A stretch of DNA of 64,000 bases, taken from positions 547,953,219-548,017,218 of the forward strand of contig OY728166.1 of NCBI GenBank assembly GCA_963277665.1, given 5' to 3'. Source of the DNA: Viscum album (lineage: Eukaryota; Streptophyta; Magnoliopsida; Santalales; Viscaceae). Numbering within the stretch: the stretch's first letter is position 1; every line of letters begins with the position of its first letter. Made by a program: the position numbers and the translations under genes. Below the pieces are notes generated by a model. The model searched no databases. It was not told the DNA's origin and saw nothing but the letters and a program-made list of their open reading frames with translations. Of the stretch, positions 35,451 to 49,079 are shown piece after piece.

Positions 35451-37900
35451 ATATATTTATAGATAACATAGTTAGGAGAATGTTAAAAATAAAATATCAA
35501 TTAAAAACGTTCTTTGTGAAAGTGAATTTAGTTTATAAAAAATGATAATTAGAGGGATGTATTTTATTTCAATAACCTTTTCACTAATATGAATAACTTT
35601 CATGAGGATATATTGTAACTTTATCTCTAGATGACCACACCCTTTTTTGTCTCTGTGATGAAATTGCACATAATCTATTATTCATAGAACAAAAGGTGAA
35701 TTTATCATTCCGGAAGCATTTATTAATCAAAAGTTATATTGATAAGCCATTACTTTTATATTAAGTTATTGTTATAAATAATAGATCAAAAGGTTATCTA
35801 GTATTCATAAATATAAATTGATATAGAAAAATATTAATATCCAAAACCTCATATTTTCTTTAAAATAATCCACTTAATAAAGGGGTAACCTTATGACCAT
35901 TATGAAAGTTTAAATCCACATATTTTGAAAGAAGGCCAATAAATTTCTCAAAATAAAGATTAAAATTGATCCTCTGTAAATCATAATGTGTCGCCATTTT
36001 TTCACATTACAATAAATTTAATACCTTCATCGTGCATTCTATTAATATATTGTAATGACCTGAATTACCGTACATAATTATAAGAATCATGCATGATTTA
36101 TTATTCCAATTATCATTGGATATTTTCCAATAATTTCTAAATCTCAATTCATGATTGGAGAAAATAATTTTTCAACAAATCCTTTATCAATTTTTAGTAA
36201 AATAATACTATCTAATTTGCATTATCATATTCAATCATTTATCTATCCAAGATAAATACACTTATCTCACAATCTTGAACACATTATGGGTTACCTACCC
36301 TTAATTTAAAATATAACATCTCCATTAAGTTATATTTATATATTTCCATTATCATTAAATATATACATTTCAATACATAACGAAAATAATTATACTAAAA
36401 GTACTTAAATATTTAATAATTCATGTAACTTAATATTATGATTCCAAAACAAATGCACTTCCACCTTCCAACATTATTCTTAAAATATTATTTGGGATTC
36501 ATCATCTTATTCCTTAATAAAACATTTCAAAGAATATGAAATATGAATCATTTCATGTGGTTCCTGAACCACAATATAATAATGATTCTTACATTTAATA
36601 TAAACAATATAGTTAGAATATCATATACCATTCACATTTCATTTTTTTTGTCACATTATCATTCATAATTATGACAAATACTCATTCCATTATCTCGATT
36701 ATATTCATGTGTCTCTAATTATGATCTCTATTTGTATAATTTACATTAAATACAAATCTAAAACCTTCAATGTTACCCTAGTTCCTTTTATATGTTTCCT
36801 ATTGACTAACACTGTAAATCATTGTGTTTAAAAACTAATCATAGAAAAAAACCACACAATCTTAAAAAAACATATAAGATGTCTAATATATGATACCTAC
36901 TTTTTTAAAATATAAAATATTATGTTCAACCAGGGATATTCAAAGTTATATTCTATTTAAATACTTTATGATGGATTTTAATGAGTTTGTGAATGCTAAT
37001 AGCATATCCCCTCGGAGTGTCAAACCAGGTGTGCAGCAATACCCATTGTTGTGTACCAATTCATGATCGAGTCTAACTCAATATGGATTTTTTTGGAGCT
37101 GTAACCCATATATATTTCACATAGAACCATATCCACATTTAGAATCTAGAAATTAAGTTATTTCTATGAAATCACTCACTTTATCCTTACTAAAATTATA
37201 GGACATTTTCCTACTCATTATCTTATCCTAATACATATCAATAGAGACATTCCTAAGAATTTTTCAAGAAATTTTTTTAATGATTTCACAAAATTTATCA
37301 CATTCTAGTTTCTAATGGTTGACTGTAATTTTTCTTCGATACCAAATATAGTGAAACATTATTAACATATATTGATATTACATCAATTTAGTTGAATATT
37401 CATAACATTACACAATTTCAAGCCCAAGGACAATATTAATTTAGTGTATTTGGAAAATTGGGACACATTATTCAAATTTTGTGAATGATATTCATCATCT
37501 AAACAAATATCTTCCTATTTAGCACTCCTAAATAAAAATCATTCCTCATGAAATGGTGAAAATAATCATAATAATGTGTTGAGTTACAATTCTCAATAAG
37601 GTTATATAACGGTATATGTAAGCATAATATTTATATAAATAGTATGGGAACATGATTGTATCATTAAAAGATCATAACCGACATATAAAATATCATTATA
37701 AAGATTCATGGAATAAATATTCACATTTTATAAGACATGAATGATAGTGTAATTGAGATCATAATCTAAGAAATATAAAAATATAAATTATATGTGGAAT
37801 TTTAGTATAAAAATAATCTTATAACATTGTAAACATGTATATGTTGAATATGATTAAAAATTGAGTTATAGATAATTAATCAATCCCTCTCATTAAATTA
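35451..37900. other. AT-rich spacer between R1 and R2, partly repeated at 48.2 kb
   Basis: No coding homology was seen. The part 36980-37500 resembles 48170-48700 ('tgtgtaccaattcatgatcgagt' against 'tgtgcaccaattcacatttgagt', then colinear weaker matches). At 36051 'tgtaatgacctgaatt' resembles a chromovirus LTR start but has no partner. Confidence 0.4.
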
Positions 37901-37904
37901 TGAA

Positions 37905-38130
37905 CAAAAAAAAGGTCCACACATAATATTGTGAACATGTAATCATATTCAGCATAATCACATGATCATTCAACTAGGTAAATGTATAACATTGTGGACA
38001 TGTAATCAAGTAAAGTCATTACTTTGTGAAAATGTAATATCGGTCACACATAAAATTGTGAACATTAAATCTGGTTCATACATAATATTTTTATTATATA
38101 ATCTGGTTCACACATAAAATATATACTCTC
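37905..38130. repeat. short tandem repeat with inverted halves, R2 edge
   Basis: Six to seven degenerate copies of a 32-36 bp unit (for example 'ggtcacacataaaattgtgaac' plus 'attaaatct') are present. Within a unit TTCACA and TGTGAA are inverted repeats. Confidence 0.6.
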
Positions 38131-38159
38131 GAGTCACCCAGCATTACCCGATTCATTGG

Positions 38160-41100
38160 AGTGATTTATTGGCCCCACTCATCACATAATAAAATCATAC
38201 ATTTGGGTGCCACATGATATTAAACAATCCTTATATTATAACCCATGAAATGAAATGGGTTTCATAAAAATTTTGTCATATAATTACATATGAAAAATAT
38301 ATAGGAATCATAATCGTTTTATCAAAGAATAAACTATGAAGAGTAGTGGGTTTCAAAATAATATAACCCATTTTATAAAAACATGTGTCAAAAACATAAT
38401 TCCTTAAAAACTTAGCTACTCAAGAAATAATATGAATGGTTTTGATCGACAATGTCCCAAGTAAATCATAAAATTTAAAAAACTAATTTGATCTTATTTG
38501 GAGAAGGAATTTTAAAGATCTCTTTGAAAGTGGCCTTTCATTGAAAATCAAATTTTAAAATATATATCATTTTCAGAATATTATTTTTAATGAATATTGA
38601 AAACATAGAAATGAATATTGAAAATTAATTTGAATAATATCTTAAGAAAAATATATTCTTCTATTTTAAAAGATTTCTTTAAAACATAAATTAGTTCAAA
38701 ATCCATTTCCTTGATAATATCTTCGAAATCATATAAATCCAGCTTAAAACATTTATAATTTTTTTACTTTGTATATTAATTGAAAACATATAAATAATTA
38801 TTTAGAAAATTTTTAACAACTTTTACCTTGAAATCATCAAAAATGGGATTTAATATATCTTAATTTTTTTAAAAAAATAATACATTTTAAACAACTTTTT
38901 AATGCATGGAATTTAAGGAAAACAAATCACTAGTTGAATATATATATAATGTTAGATATTCTTAAAAATAAAATCTTAATTGTATTATGTACCAAATAGT
39001 GAAAAATATTTACTAAAACATCAATATATAATCAATTACCATATGATAAGAATATTAATTATTTTTATTAATAGTTGGATGATGATATTTAAACAATTAA
39101 GGAATAAAATTAAAACATCCCGATAAATAATGAGATTATAGCGATAAACCAATCCCATTATGGTAACATTGAATCAAACTATACATGAGATAAAAACATT
39201 AAATAGAGCATAAAATATATTTAATGTATAATATTAATTATATAACATGTCAAAGGGCTTTATATACAATACAAATAAAATTATATGTACATAACTAGCC
39301 ATATATCTTAAATAAGGAAACCTGTGACAAAAATTAATTTACTGATTTGGTAACATTTGGACCATAAAATTGGGAAAAAAGATCATAAATGGATATTTAA
39401 TTAACTATAATTTTAATTATATTAAGAATATAATATATTTATGGCCATTATATACACCACAAAAAAAATGAGTATTCAATAAGGCATGGATCTCACATAT
39501 ATAAAAAGACATATGAAAAAAAACATTTCCCATGTTTGGATTTTTTTCATACACTTTAAAAAATACACTATAATAAATATAATATAATTATATATATACC
39601 AAATAACCAAATTCTTATATATAATAACATTAATGAATTTATATTACCTTCATTTTAACAATTCCATGTTAATGTTATGATTCACGTAATAACTACTTTG
39701 TTTTCGTACATGTTTTGACTTAATATTCTTGATCATATTACTTAGACCATGATTTACGTATTTGAATATTATAAAACAAGATATAAATAACATATATATA
39801 TTATTTTTATAAATATTTAAAATAATATATAAATGATATAAATATGAAATAAAATAAATTGTTCTTTCAGATGGTAGGTCATACGTATGCATAAAATCTA
39901 TTTCCATTTAATTATAGTTTTGACATAATGAAATTAAAATACATATTTGTATATATTTGAATATATTAATTACATATTAATTTTAATAAACATATATATC
40001 ATATATGTTTACTTAACCCATCTTTAATAAAATCCATGTAGAGTGTGAACGAATCACATCTCTTTGAGGATTCAGTAGTCCACACTTCTATAAATAATGT
40101 TATTGTATTTACACAAAATAGAAAAAATGAATGTATGAGTTATATAATAAATAAATATTAAAAAAATACATCATATATATCATATATATCATATAAAAAC
40201 ATGATATCTATAATAATTCCCATCAATGATTGGTGGTAAAGGAACAAAAAACAATATCATTCAATGAGTTGGTAGTTCACCGTACACAAGAATTCTTAGT
40301 GCGATACCCATTTGATAGATGTGCACGTATGTTTATTTTTAAACCTTTTAATAACAAAATATCATTATAATGATGATAATGATGATATTATATATGTATG
40401 GAATAAAAATATTTTATGGGTGGAGAATTAAAATAAAACAAGAGAGCTTGAGGAATGATGTTACGACTTCATTGGTTAACCGCTTTCGGTTTTCACCAAA
40501 GGGTTTCTATGGATGGATTTTCTCCCAAAAGGAGGATTTGAGGATAAATTAAGGGGATTTTGGAGGATATTTGGTCTGGTTTTTTATGATAATAATTCCT
40601 TGATATATTTGAAGAAGTTAGTGGGTGAGTGCCTATTTATAGCGAATGAGAGGAATTTCTGTAAAAATATATTTGTAATCACTATTGAGAGGTATGTCTT
40701 ACATCGTGGTTATAAAATAATTGTAAAAATTTGATAAAATATATTAATTGGTCAAAATATTTTCATCAAATATCTATTGAAATATTTCTATGTAATTTGG
40801 ATCTTTCAAATAAAATGTTACCACTATGTACACTAATTTTAACCTACAACTCTATAATTGATTATAATTACAATCGCAAATAATTTTAGTCAAAAACTAA
40901 TTTTATTGAATTTAAAATTATTCTTTATATTTATTCTGAATATGGAATCCATTTATAAATTTATAATAAAAAATGCCGCTAAAATTAATATAAAATTAAC
41001 CATGCATGTGTGTCACATCAACGAGTTTATTAAGCGTAAATTAGTTAATCTTATTTGTAACAAACATTCAAATCGATAGGTGGTTGCTATAATAATATTT

Positions 41101-41700
41101 TAATGATAATAATAATAATATATTTTAATTTTTTTAAACATGACAGTGTTTGTAATGAAAACTATCGATGTGACTCAGTATTGTAGGTGAAATAACAAAA
41201 CCATAGTTTTTTATGTACTTCCTGAAAATCTATGTGTTTTATGTAGTGTAATATTAAATTTTAATTTCATATAATGCAGTCTAAATTGGGTTATTTTGTA
41301 TAAACAAAGATATATTCTATATTGTGTGATATAAAAAAATTAAATTAATTCAAAAGTCATTCAAAAAATATAGGGGTTTAGAAAATAATAATGTAATTAA
41401 TTCCCTTGGTTATAAATTAAGAACCATCCCTTAATAGAAACGACATATAATTTTTCCAAAATATCATAAAACATTTACCATATAAAAACCTACTTTAACA
41501 AATGGTTTTATTAAATATTCAAAAACAACATAACCCATGGGAATGAAATGGTTTTCATTGAAATATCATAATTTAATTATGGTACCAACTATATAAAAGA
41601 ATGGTTTTACAAATATATTTTCACTATAAATCTAAAAAATCAATATAATTAATAACTATTATATCATTATATCATAACCCTTGAAAATCTTATGTAAAAT
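38160..41700 (-). repeat. LTR-like repeat copy R2
   Basis: This is the best match of R1 (see its landmarks). It contains a TATA-like box at 40633-40642. The segment 40370-41080 has a few 60-73-codon open frames without resemblance to known proteins, treated as chance. The left-edge LTR-like terminus is eroded ('ttggccccactcatcacataataaaa'). Confidence 0.5.
40633..40642 (-). promoter_or_regulatory. TATA-like box in R2
   Basis: The minus-strand sequence CTATAAATAG is followed by GCACTCACC, equivalent to CTATAAAAG then GGAACTCACC in R1. Confidence 0.35.
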
Positions 41701-43550
41701 AAATTATTCACATTCTAGATGTAAATGTAATTTAAAAATAAATCAAACTATTTTTTCATTAAAAAACATCCCTTATAATTATAAATATAAATTTGCAAAC
41801 ATAAAACATTACCAATAATTTTGAAATAATATTATTTTAAAGAACATTGTAATCATTTAATGTAAGGATCAATTCACATATCTATTATGATGGGGTGATA
41901 TTCTATTTATACTATATTTGATAAATAAAAATATTCCTTTAATAATATTTGAAGAAATAGTTAAAAAAGTTCCTCCTTTATAAAATGATAAGAATATTCC
42001 TTTAAAGTAAATATAAATCAATTAAAAGAAGTGTAAAAATTAAATTAATAAAATTATTTGATAATAGTATTGAAATCATTGAAAACATTTGTGGAAAATA
42101 TAAATATGAAATAAAATTATTCCGAAATAAATAATAAAACATACCCAGTTTTAAACAATAAATATCATTCGGTATCTTTAGGGTTTATAGAGAGAGAAAT
42201 GAAATGAATAAATATATTATTCAGAAATAACTATATAAAAATAAAAAAAATTAGTTATCATATAGGGATCATTTATATTACTAAATGTAAATTCAATCAT
42301 AATAAATCCCAAATAATATAAGATTGTAACATAAATAAATTATCCATTTAATAACTTTGGAATTGTATATAAAAAATAAAAATAAACACATATTTCTAGG
42401 TAAATAATCATAATATTCCTAATATTAATCATACATTAATGTTATTGGTAGTATATACACTACATAAAAGTAATAAGTAATGAATGTGGAATGTGTCTCA
42501 CAAGAAAAAAATATGAGATTAAAATCCATTACCTTAAATCCATATTCATTCATACACATTTGATAAACATATATAATAAATATATATTTACTATATATAT
42601 ATATTTTTTATAGAATAATAATAATATATATAAAACAATATATGATTTACTTATAACCTTTATCACGGTTCTGTTTACAATTCCTTATTAAAATCATTGT
42701 TCTTCATGATAGCTATTTCGATGTTCATTTATGTCCTGGTTATGTAGTTTTTTTCCTTTTTTATCATTGATAAATATTTTTTATAGTTTTAATCATGATA
42801 TTGATATTATAAATATTCATTATATACATTTTAGAGTCATTAATAAATGATATATATAGAAAAATTTATCACCTAATTCAATGAAATGGTAGGTTATATG
42901 TATGCATGAATGTTGTTTTCATTTTATCGATGGAATAAATGAAATAATGTTTAATAATAAAAAACCATTAAAGAATGTTTATTATATAATAAATATCATA
43001 TATATTCATTAAATATATACTTATTACTGTCCATGTAAAATAAAAATTAAAAAAATAATTGCATCACTTTCAGAAGGCGGTAGTCAACATGTTCAAATGA
43101 TCAATGTTATCATTTTCTAGTGGATTGTAATGTAGGACTGTTTTTATTATATTACATTAAATAATTATAATTATAACTAAATTTTCTTATATAATCATTA
43201 AACCAATCATAATACCCATCCATAAATTATGATGAAGATGAATGAATTTTATGTCTATATGAAATTGGTAAGTAGTTTGTACACATGAGCAATACTTTAA
43301 AACCCCATTTGATGAACAAAATGTGATTAAAGGTGATTTAATAATCATATAAAACATAGATTATTTAGTATACCGATTTAATTATTTTATGAAGAAAATA
43401 ACATATTTATATAAGTTAAAAAAATAATTAAAATTAAAATGATCGATTATTGTGATTACTAATTATTTGAAATAACTCATATATATCTCCACATAATGGA
43501 TATAGGTGTATTATTTTGGAAACACTATCACCTATAGAATGTATATAGAT
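41701..43550 (-). repeat. diverged partial repeat copy R3
   Basis: Parts align with R1 and R2: 'tatatacactacataaaagtaataagtaatgaatgtggaatgtgtctcaca' (about 42451) with 39450-39510, and 'aatggtaggttatatgtatgcatgaatg' (about 42884) with 33040 and 39870. It is more eroded and its ends are not visible. No coding content. Confidence 0.4.
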
Positions 43551-45870
43551 GAGTATACATGAAAAAAAAAATAATATTATCGTTGATTTGGACAGATTAT
43601 TGTTGTGTGAATAAGTGAAATTACATGTCCCATATTAAATTGTTTGGAGGGGAAATCATAGAGCTTTATAAATAATAAAATATGTAAAATCCATTATCAA
43701 GAATCATGGTTCCAAATGTTCTATAAATAGACATGATATTATATTTTTTAATATATCATATCCAATTTCTTCAAATATTAATATTATAATGACATTTAAT
43801 TAATTATAGAAACATTTTATTTTTGTAATATATAATAATTTTAAATTTAGATTGTTTCATTTAATTTTATTTAAAAGACATAAATACAATATTTTATTTG
43901 AAATAAATATTTTATCATAACACAAATATGGAATTTTTTTCAAACGAATTAATTTATAAGATAAAATCTCACAAATATAATTTCTTTTAATATTTTTAAA
44001 ACCATTTTATATGTTTTATATAACTCAATAAATATTGCATCGGTGTTGCGTAAACATTTAAGGTAATTATTTAATCAATAAAATATATAAATAAATAAAC
44101 ATAATGAATAATAATTAATTTTGAAACAAATCATTACACTGATTCACTCATAACTACATTTTACCTTATTTTCTAAGAGGCATTAAAAAATAAGATAGAG
44201 ATATTTTCATACATTCATTTCATTAAGTATTTTATAATTCATTTTTGAGGAAATATTTCTCATAAAAAATAAAATATTGATCTAATGGTTATAATGGTAT
44301 AATTAAATTAATCTAATATGAAATATGATGAAAATTTATGGCTCTATCACTTATTTATAACAATGATTAACCTGATTTACCTTTTATTGAGGTGATAAAT
44401 TTTACGAAGGATACTATGAAAATTAAACAAAAATAATAGGGACCTATTTACCAAAAATTAAAATCCTAATTCAGAATATAGAATCTATATTATAAAATTT
44501 ATTTTCTATTTTTTCATGATGTTAATTTTAAAATAATCACCCAACCCGCAATAAAACTCACTTTTTAGGAAAATTCATTTTTATTTATAAAACATTGTTT
44601 ATAATTATGAAATTCATAGAAAAAATTATAAATGAACATTAAGAATTTTAATTTAATATATAATATATCAAATTAATTAAAATTAATATTCATTTTTCTA
44701 AATTTATTTATTATGTTTAAATTACCTCATGCACATGAAAATATTTTTTAATAAAAATATCTCTTTTAATTTTAATAGGGTTTTATTTTTATATCTAATT
44801 AACTTAATAAAAATTAATTAATTTATATGAATGTAACCTTATATTGTTTATAATTTATTTTTTTCTATTCATACTTACCAATCCAATGACTATGATATAA
44901 CTATAATTTAATCTTTTATGATGGTTTCTATAATCTCGATATTACGTGTAATGTATTCTATCGAAATAATTAAATTTATTAAAATATCAATTTTATAAAA
45001 TCCTGTAGTGATACATTCTTTTTTTGGTAATGTATTGAGTATTAATAGTCCGTTATTGGTTCCAACCATCTCATTTGGTTTATATTTAAATCCTTTTATG
45101 TGAAAATATATTTCAAACTCTTATGGTTGATTTAAATCTCAATCTTCTCATCATTGATATATTACCGCAATTTTTTGATGAAATGAACATCACATCTATA
45201 TCCAAATTCTACATTTAGTAAATTTTACCTTGACTTATTAACATTTATGAGGAATAATAAATTACCTTTAATTTTTATAGTTAATCACGTCAATCCATTT
45301 TTTAATGAATTAATTTATATTACAAACTCTTTTCCAATATTGTGTTATATAAGTATAGGTGTGGTGACCAATATATTCTTCATATGTATAAAACATTCCT
45401 AAAATTCATCTATCTAGAAGAAGACCATAACAGAATTTTTTGTTAACTTGATCAGTGGATTTGATATCCATTAAATTTTTCGTACAATGAATTGATTAAG
45501 ATAATCTATCAGGAGAGAACTATGGATCTATATTACTATAATTAGTATGATCTATTTTAAAATATCATATTTCTATATGGTCTTCATATATTACATATCT
45601 AGTAATTATATGACCAAATAAGGAACCATTTTTCAAGAAAGATTAGCATTTTATAATTTTTATGTAACCTATCCTTTTATATGTTCACCATCTCAATCCT
45701 TAAATGTCCTTAATTATCTTCTTTCAATATTTAATATATTAGAATATTTTTTACACAGAAAATGAATAATTGTTCATTGTTGTCACTAAAGAATAATTTA
45801 CTTAGATTTATAAAGATGTATGGAACATTTTTTATTAAAATATCATTAATATAAAGTTATGGTGTCTGTA
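43551..45870. other. AT-rich, nothing recognised
   Basis: By order this could be the 3' half of the element whose RT lies at 46 kb, but I could not read RNase H or integrase motifs on either strand. Confidence 0.35.
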
Positions 45871-45879
45871 CATTATTTG

Positions 45880-46310
45880 GAAATATTTAATTAAAATTCC
45901 AACCCTCTTGTCCCTTAACTAATGATTTTAAGAGCGAAGGTCAATCATAAAGAGTTAATGAGCTCATTTGAGTAAATAAAAAATAGATTTGGAATGGGGT
46001 AATGGATATTTATTCTCAGTTTTGATCTTGTTATGACCATTATAGTTAATAAGAAGTCGCATTGATCTATATTTCCTTTAATAAATACATATGGAACTCC
46101 ACAAGGTGATGCAATATGGTGGAAAAACTGAGTTTCAAAATTATCCTTTAGTTTCCTCTTTAATTCATCCAATTCATCATGATTTTTTCGATATGGAATT
46201 CTTAACATATTTATATGTTTATTTATACGTTTTATCAAGAATATGTCCTCTCACTCTAGGGTGGGACTCATAGTTTCATCTATCCAAACATTATTAGAGT
46301 CCCAAAAACT
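45880..46310 (-). pseudogene. Ty3/gypsy reverse transcriptase remnant
   Basis: A 97-codon open piece (45945-46238, minus strand) shows the N-terminal RT pattern of gypsy elements. It reads 'MLRIPYRKNHDELDELKRKL', then 'ASPCGVPYVFIKG', where intact relatives have S-P-W/Y-G-A-P-V-L-F-V-K-K. 'RINIHYPIPNLFFI' follows at the position of 'N-R-Y-P-I-P-x-I-x-D-L-F'. Just downstream 'ALKII..GTRGLE' may be the eroded 'F-S-K-I-D-L-x-S-G-Y-H-Q'. The YPIP form suggests a chromovirus other than the two Tekay elements, but the lineage is unsure. The active-site DD region was not found. Confidence 0.55.
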
Positions 46311-48150
46311 GATTTGATGCCAATACTAACATTCACCCGATACATTTGAGATATAAATCACTTATTTATTGGTATACGAACTAATATTTTATAATTTTAA
46401 TCCAGTAGTATTATATATTTATCTTGATACATGAGAATGTGATAATCTATAATAAATAATGTTATATCATCTTTTCAAAATTGATATATTATCTGTAAAT
46501 CGATAGTTTTTTAATATAAAAAATTATGTAAAATTCAACCAAGGGTGGTGGACTAGATATACTAGAAGTATAATATGAAAAATATCAATTAGAGAGTATA
46601 TATATATTTCATGTTGTAATTTTCTAAAAGTTGAGCTTATTGATAGTTTGATATCCATAACAAGATGTAGTGAATCCATATTCTTTGAAAACATGAGTTA
46701 TATAAAATACTACGATAAACCATAACCAATAATATACATACGTATCTATAATAAAGATTATGTGTACCTCACATCACATGGTATTCATAATCTACCACTA
46801 TGGTAGTGAGAATAAATATTCTTCCTTGATCCCTCATTTTGGGAGGCTTTGCAATTCAATTTTTATTGTTGACCCTATATTAGGGGTCTCTATTTAAATA
46901 TTTTCCAAGCCTGATTCAGTTAATTCATTATAGTGTGGATAAATCATTATCTAAAATATACTTATCCTAATCTATATTAATTGAAATTTTTTATTACTTA
47001 GTTAATTTTTGGATTTTTGGAATAATTTACGAAAAATAAAACACGTCTATGAGCACTTATTTCAAATACTTAGTAGCTTCATCCGAAAATTATGTTAAGT
47101 AAGTGTTACAAATTTCAACCACCAATTTTTAATACCATTAGTGATACCAAGGTATTCATCCTTTTTTTCCCTCACCAGAGTACTGGGAGATCCCAGAGTA
47201 TATATGCACTTTTAACACACATAGAAAAATTTATTTATATCATACTATTTAATTTATGTCTAAATAATTTTTTATATGTTGATTAATTACCTTATGTAAA
47301 TGATAGATTTTACATTCTACATCAGATATAAAACCAGAGTCATATCATAAAGGCCTCAAGATTTTTTAATTAGTATGTTTGTATTAATTTATCCTTGATT
47401 TATTTAAACTATATGAATTTCTTCTGCGAATTTATGTGATTATTTTTTTTTTAAAAATAATTGGTAAAAAAAAATTTCATAAACACTTCTAATAGAATTT
47501 ATTTTCATTATTCACAATATATTTTTTCCTTAGTAAGATTCATTCATTATTCTACCTCACATTCTAGGTGATAAAAACATTGAAAATCCATCCCATGTAT
47601 TGAGAACTATTGAATTGAAAATACTTCTTCATTCTCATTAATCTATTTCCTGATGATATGTTGATTATACGATCCAATAAAATTATCTTTCCATTTCATC
47701 AAGAAAGACTCAATTGAAAAAATTTCAATCCTTTGTGATTTAAAAAAACACAATTCGGGATATTATTTATATATTGATATAGTTTATTGACCGTTATAGT
47801 GAGGTATAATATTATAACTCTTATGATTTGAATAGTTTTTTGGGGAAACCATAACAATATCAGTCACACCCATTGATAAACTGATTCTATCTTGTTTGAT
47901 ACATAAATAAATAATGACTTACCATGACTGATGAAAAATTAACATCATATGTAAAAAATATCATGAATTTATTTCAATTGTTTAACACATTATTTATTGA
48001 TTCAATAATTATAGTCCTTAAATACATTAGTTCATCTTAGGTCATTTTTTGTTAATGTTTTGTTCGTGTTTTCCCATACATAATATCACAATCTCTAAAA
48101 GTAATCATGAAATTTATCATTCAATATGGTCTATGAAGATTATAATAAAA
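46311..48150. other. AT-rich, nothing firmly recognised
   Basis: This may hold the gag-protease part of the minus-strand element at 46 kb, but no motif could be read with confidence. Confidence 0.35.
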
Positions 48151-48159
48151 ACTAGTTTA

Positions 48160-49070
48160 TATCCCTTAAGTTTTTATATCATGGTGTGAAGTTAGGCCTC
48201 AATTTTGTGCACCAATTCACATTTGAGTTAATACCCAACACACCCTCTTCATGGTTATTTCCCATAGGTATAAAATTTATAGATCCTAAATCAACATTTT
48301 AATATCTAGGTGGGGATTTATTTTCCATAAACACAACCTACTCATTAATTGACAATTATGTTTAGAAATTAACCTATAATTAGACACATTATTATGGTTT
48401 TCCACTAATGATCTCAAACATTAATTCTAAAAATTTATCCTTTAATATCTTAAAATAACTAATGCATTATTGTAATGATAACTATAGATACACAAGAAAA
48501 TCATGGTTTAATTTAAATTATTTTCATTTTCTATAAATCAATAATTTTAAAAATATTAATACCCCTAAGAGAGACCAATTCATTTCTTCTATGAAAATCT
48601 ACATAAAAATCTTATTTCAAAAAACTCATGGTCATTTCTATAAAGAGAGACTCTAAGAAAACATCATCTATAAATATCATTTGTATAAATCATCCTCATA
48701 ACCCAGGATATTTAATGATAGGAATTGTATGATCTCAGAATCCTTACAAGTGGGGAGTAAAACATTAAACAATCATAATTTCACAAAAAATGTATAAAAC
48801 ATGGCCATATTATAAATATAATAACCTCATGACCAGTTAGTGTAAAACATAAGTGAGAATCAACGTAAAAAGAATAAAAACATAAATCCAAAACAACATT
48901 AACATATAAATAATAATAAATTAATGGTTTATAATTATTTAATAAAATCATTGAATGATGAGGGAATAATATCATAATGAATAAAATTATATTACCTTAG
49001 AAAAAATTAATCATGTGGAAAACATTTCATTCGTGAGCTAATCCATTAGAGAATACTATGATAATACAAA
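48160..49070. repeat. segment related to 36980-37500
   Basis: Colinear weak similarity begins at 'gtgcaccaattcacatttgagt' (about 48209). It lies left of repeat copy R4, just as 36980-37900 lies left of R2. No coding content. Confidence 0.4.
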
Positions 49071-49079
49071 ACTACTTTA

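Noticed and set aside
40370..41079. Three adjacent short frames (60-73 codons) in repeat R2
   Set aside because: They overlap, are compositionally AT-driven and are not maintained at the same place in R1.
43721..43730. CTATAAATAG on the plus strand as another promoter of the repeat cluster
   Set aside because: The orientation is opposite to the R1, R2 and R4 boxes and it is not at an equivalent position; probably chance.
46630..46760. Minus-strand stretch resembling a pol fragment ('EYGFTTSCYGYQTINKL')
   Set aside because: The position relative to the RT at 46 kb fits no clear domain, and the resemblance is too weak to name.
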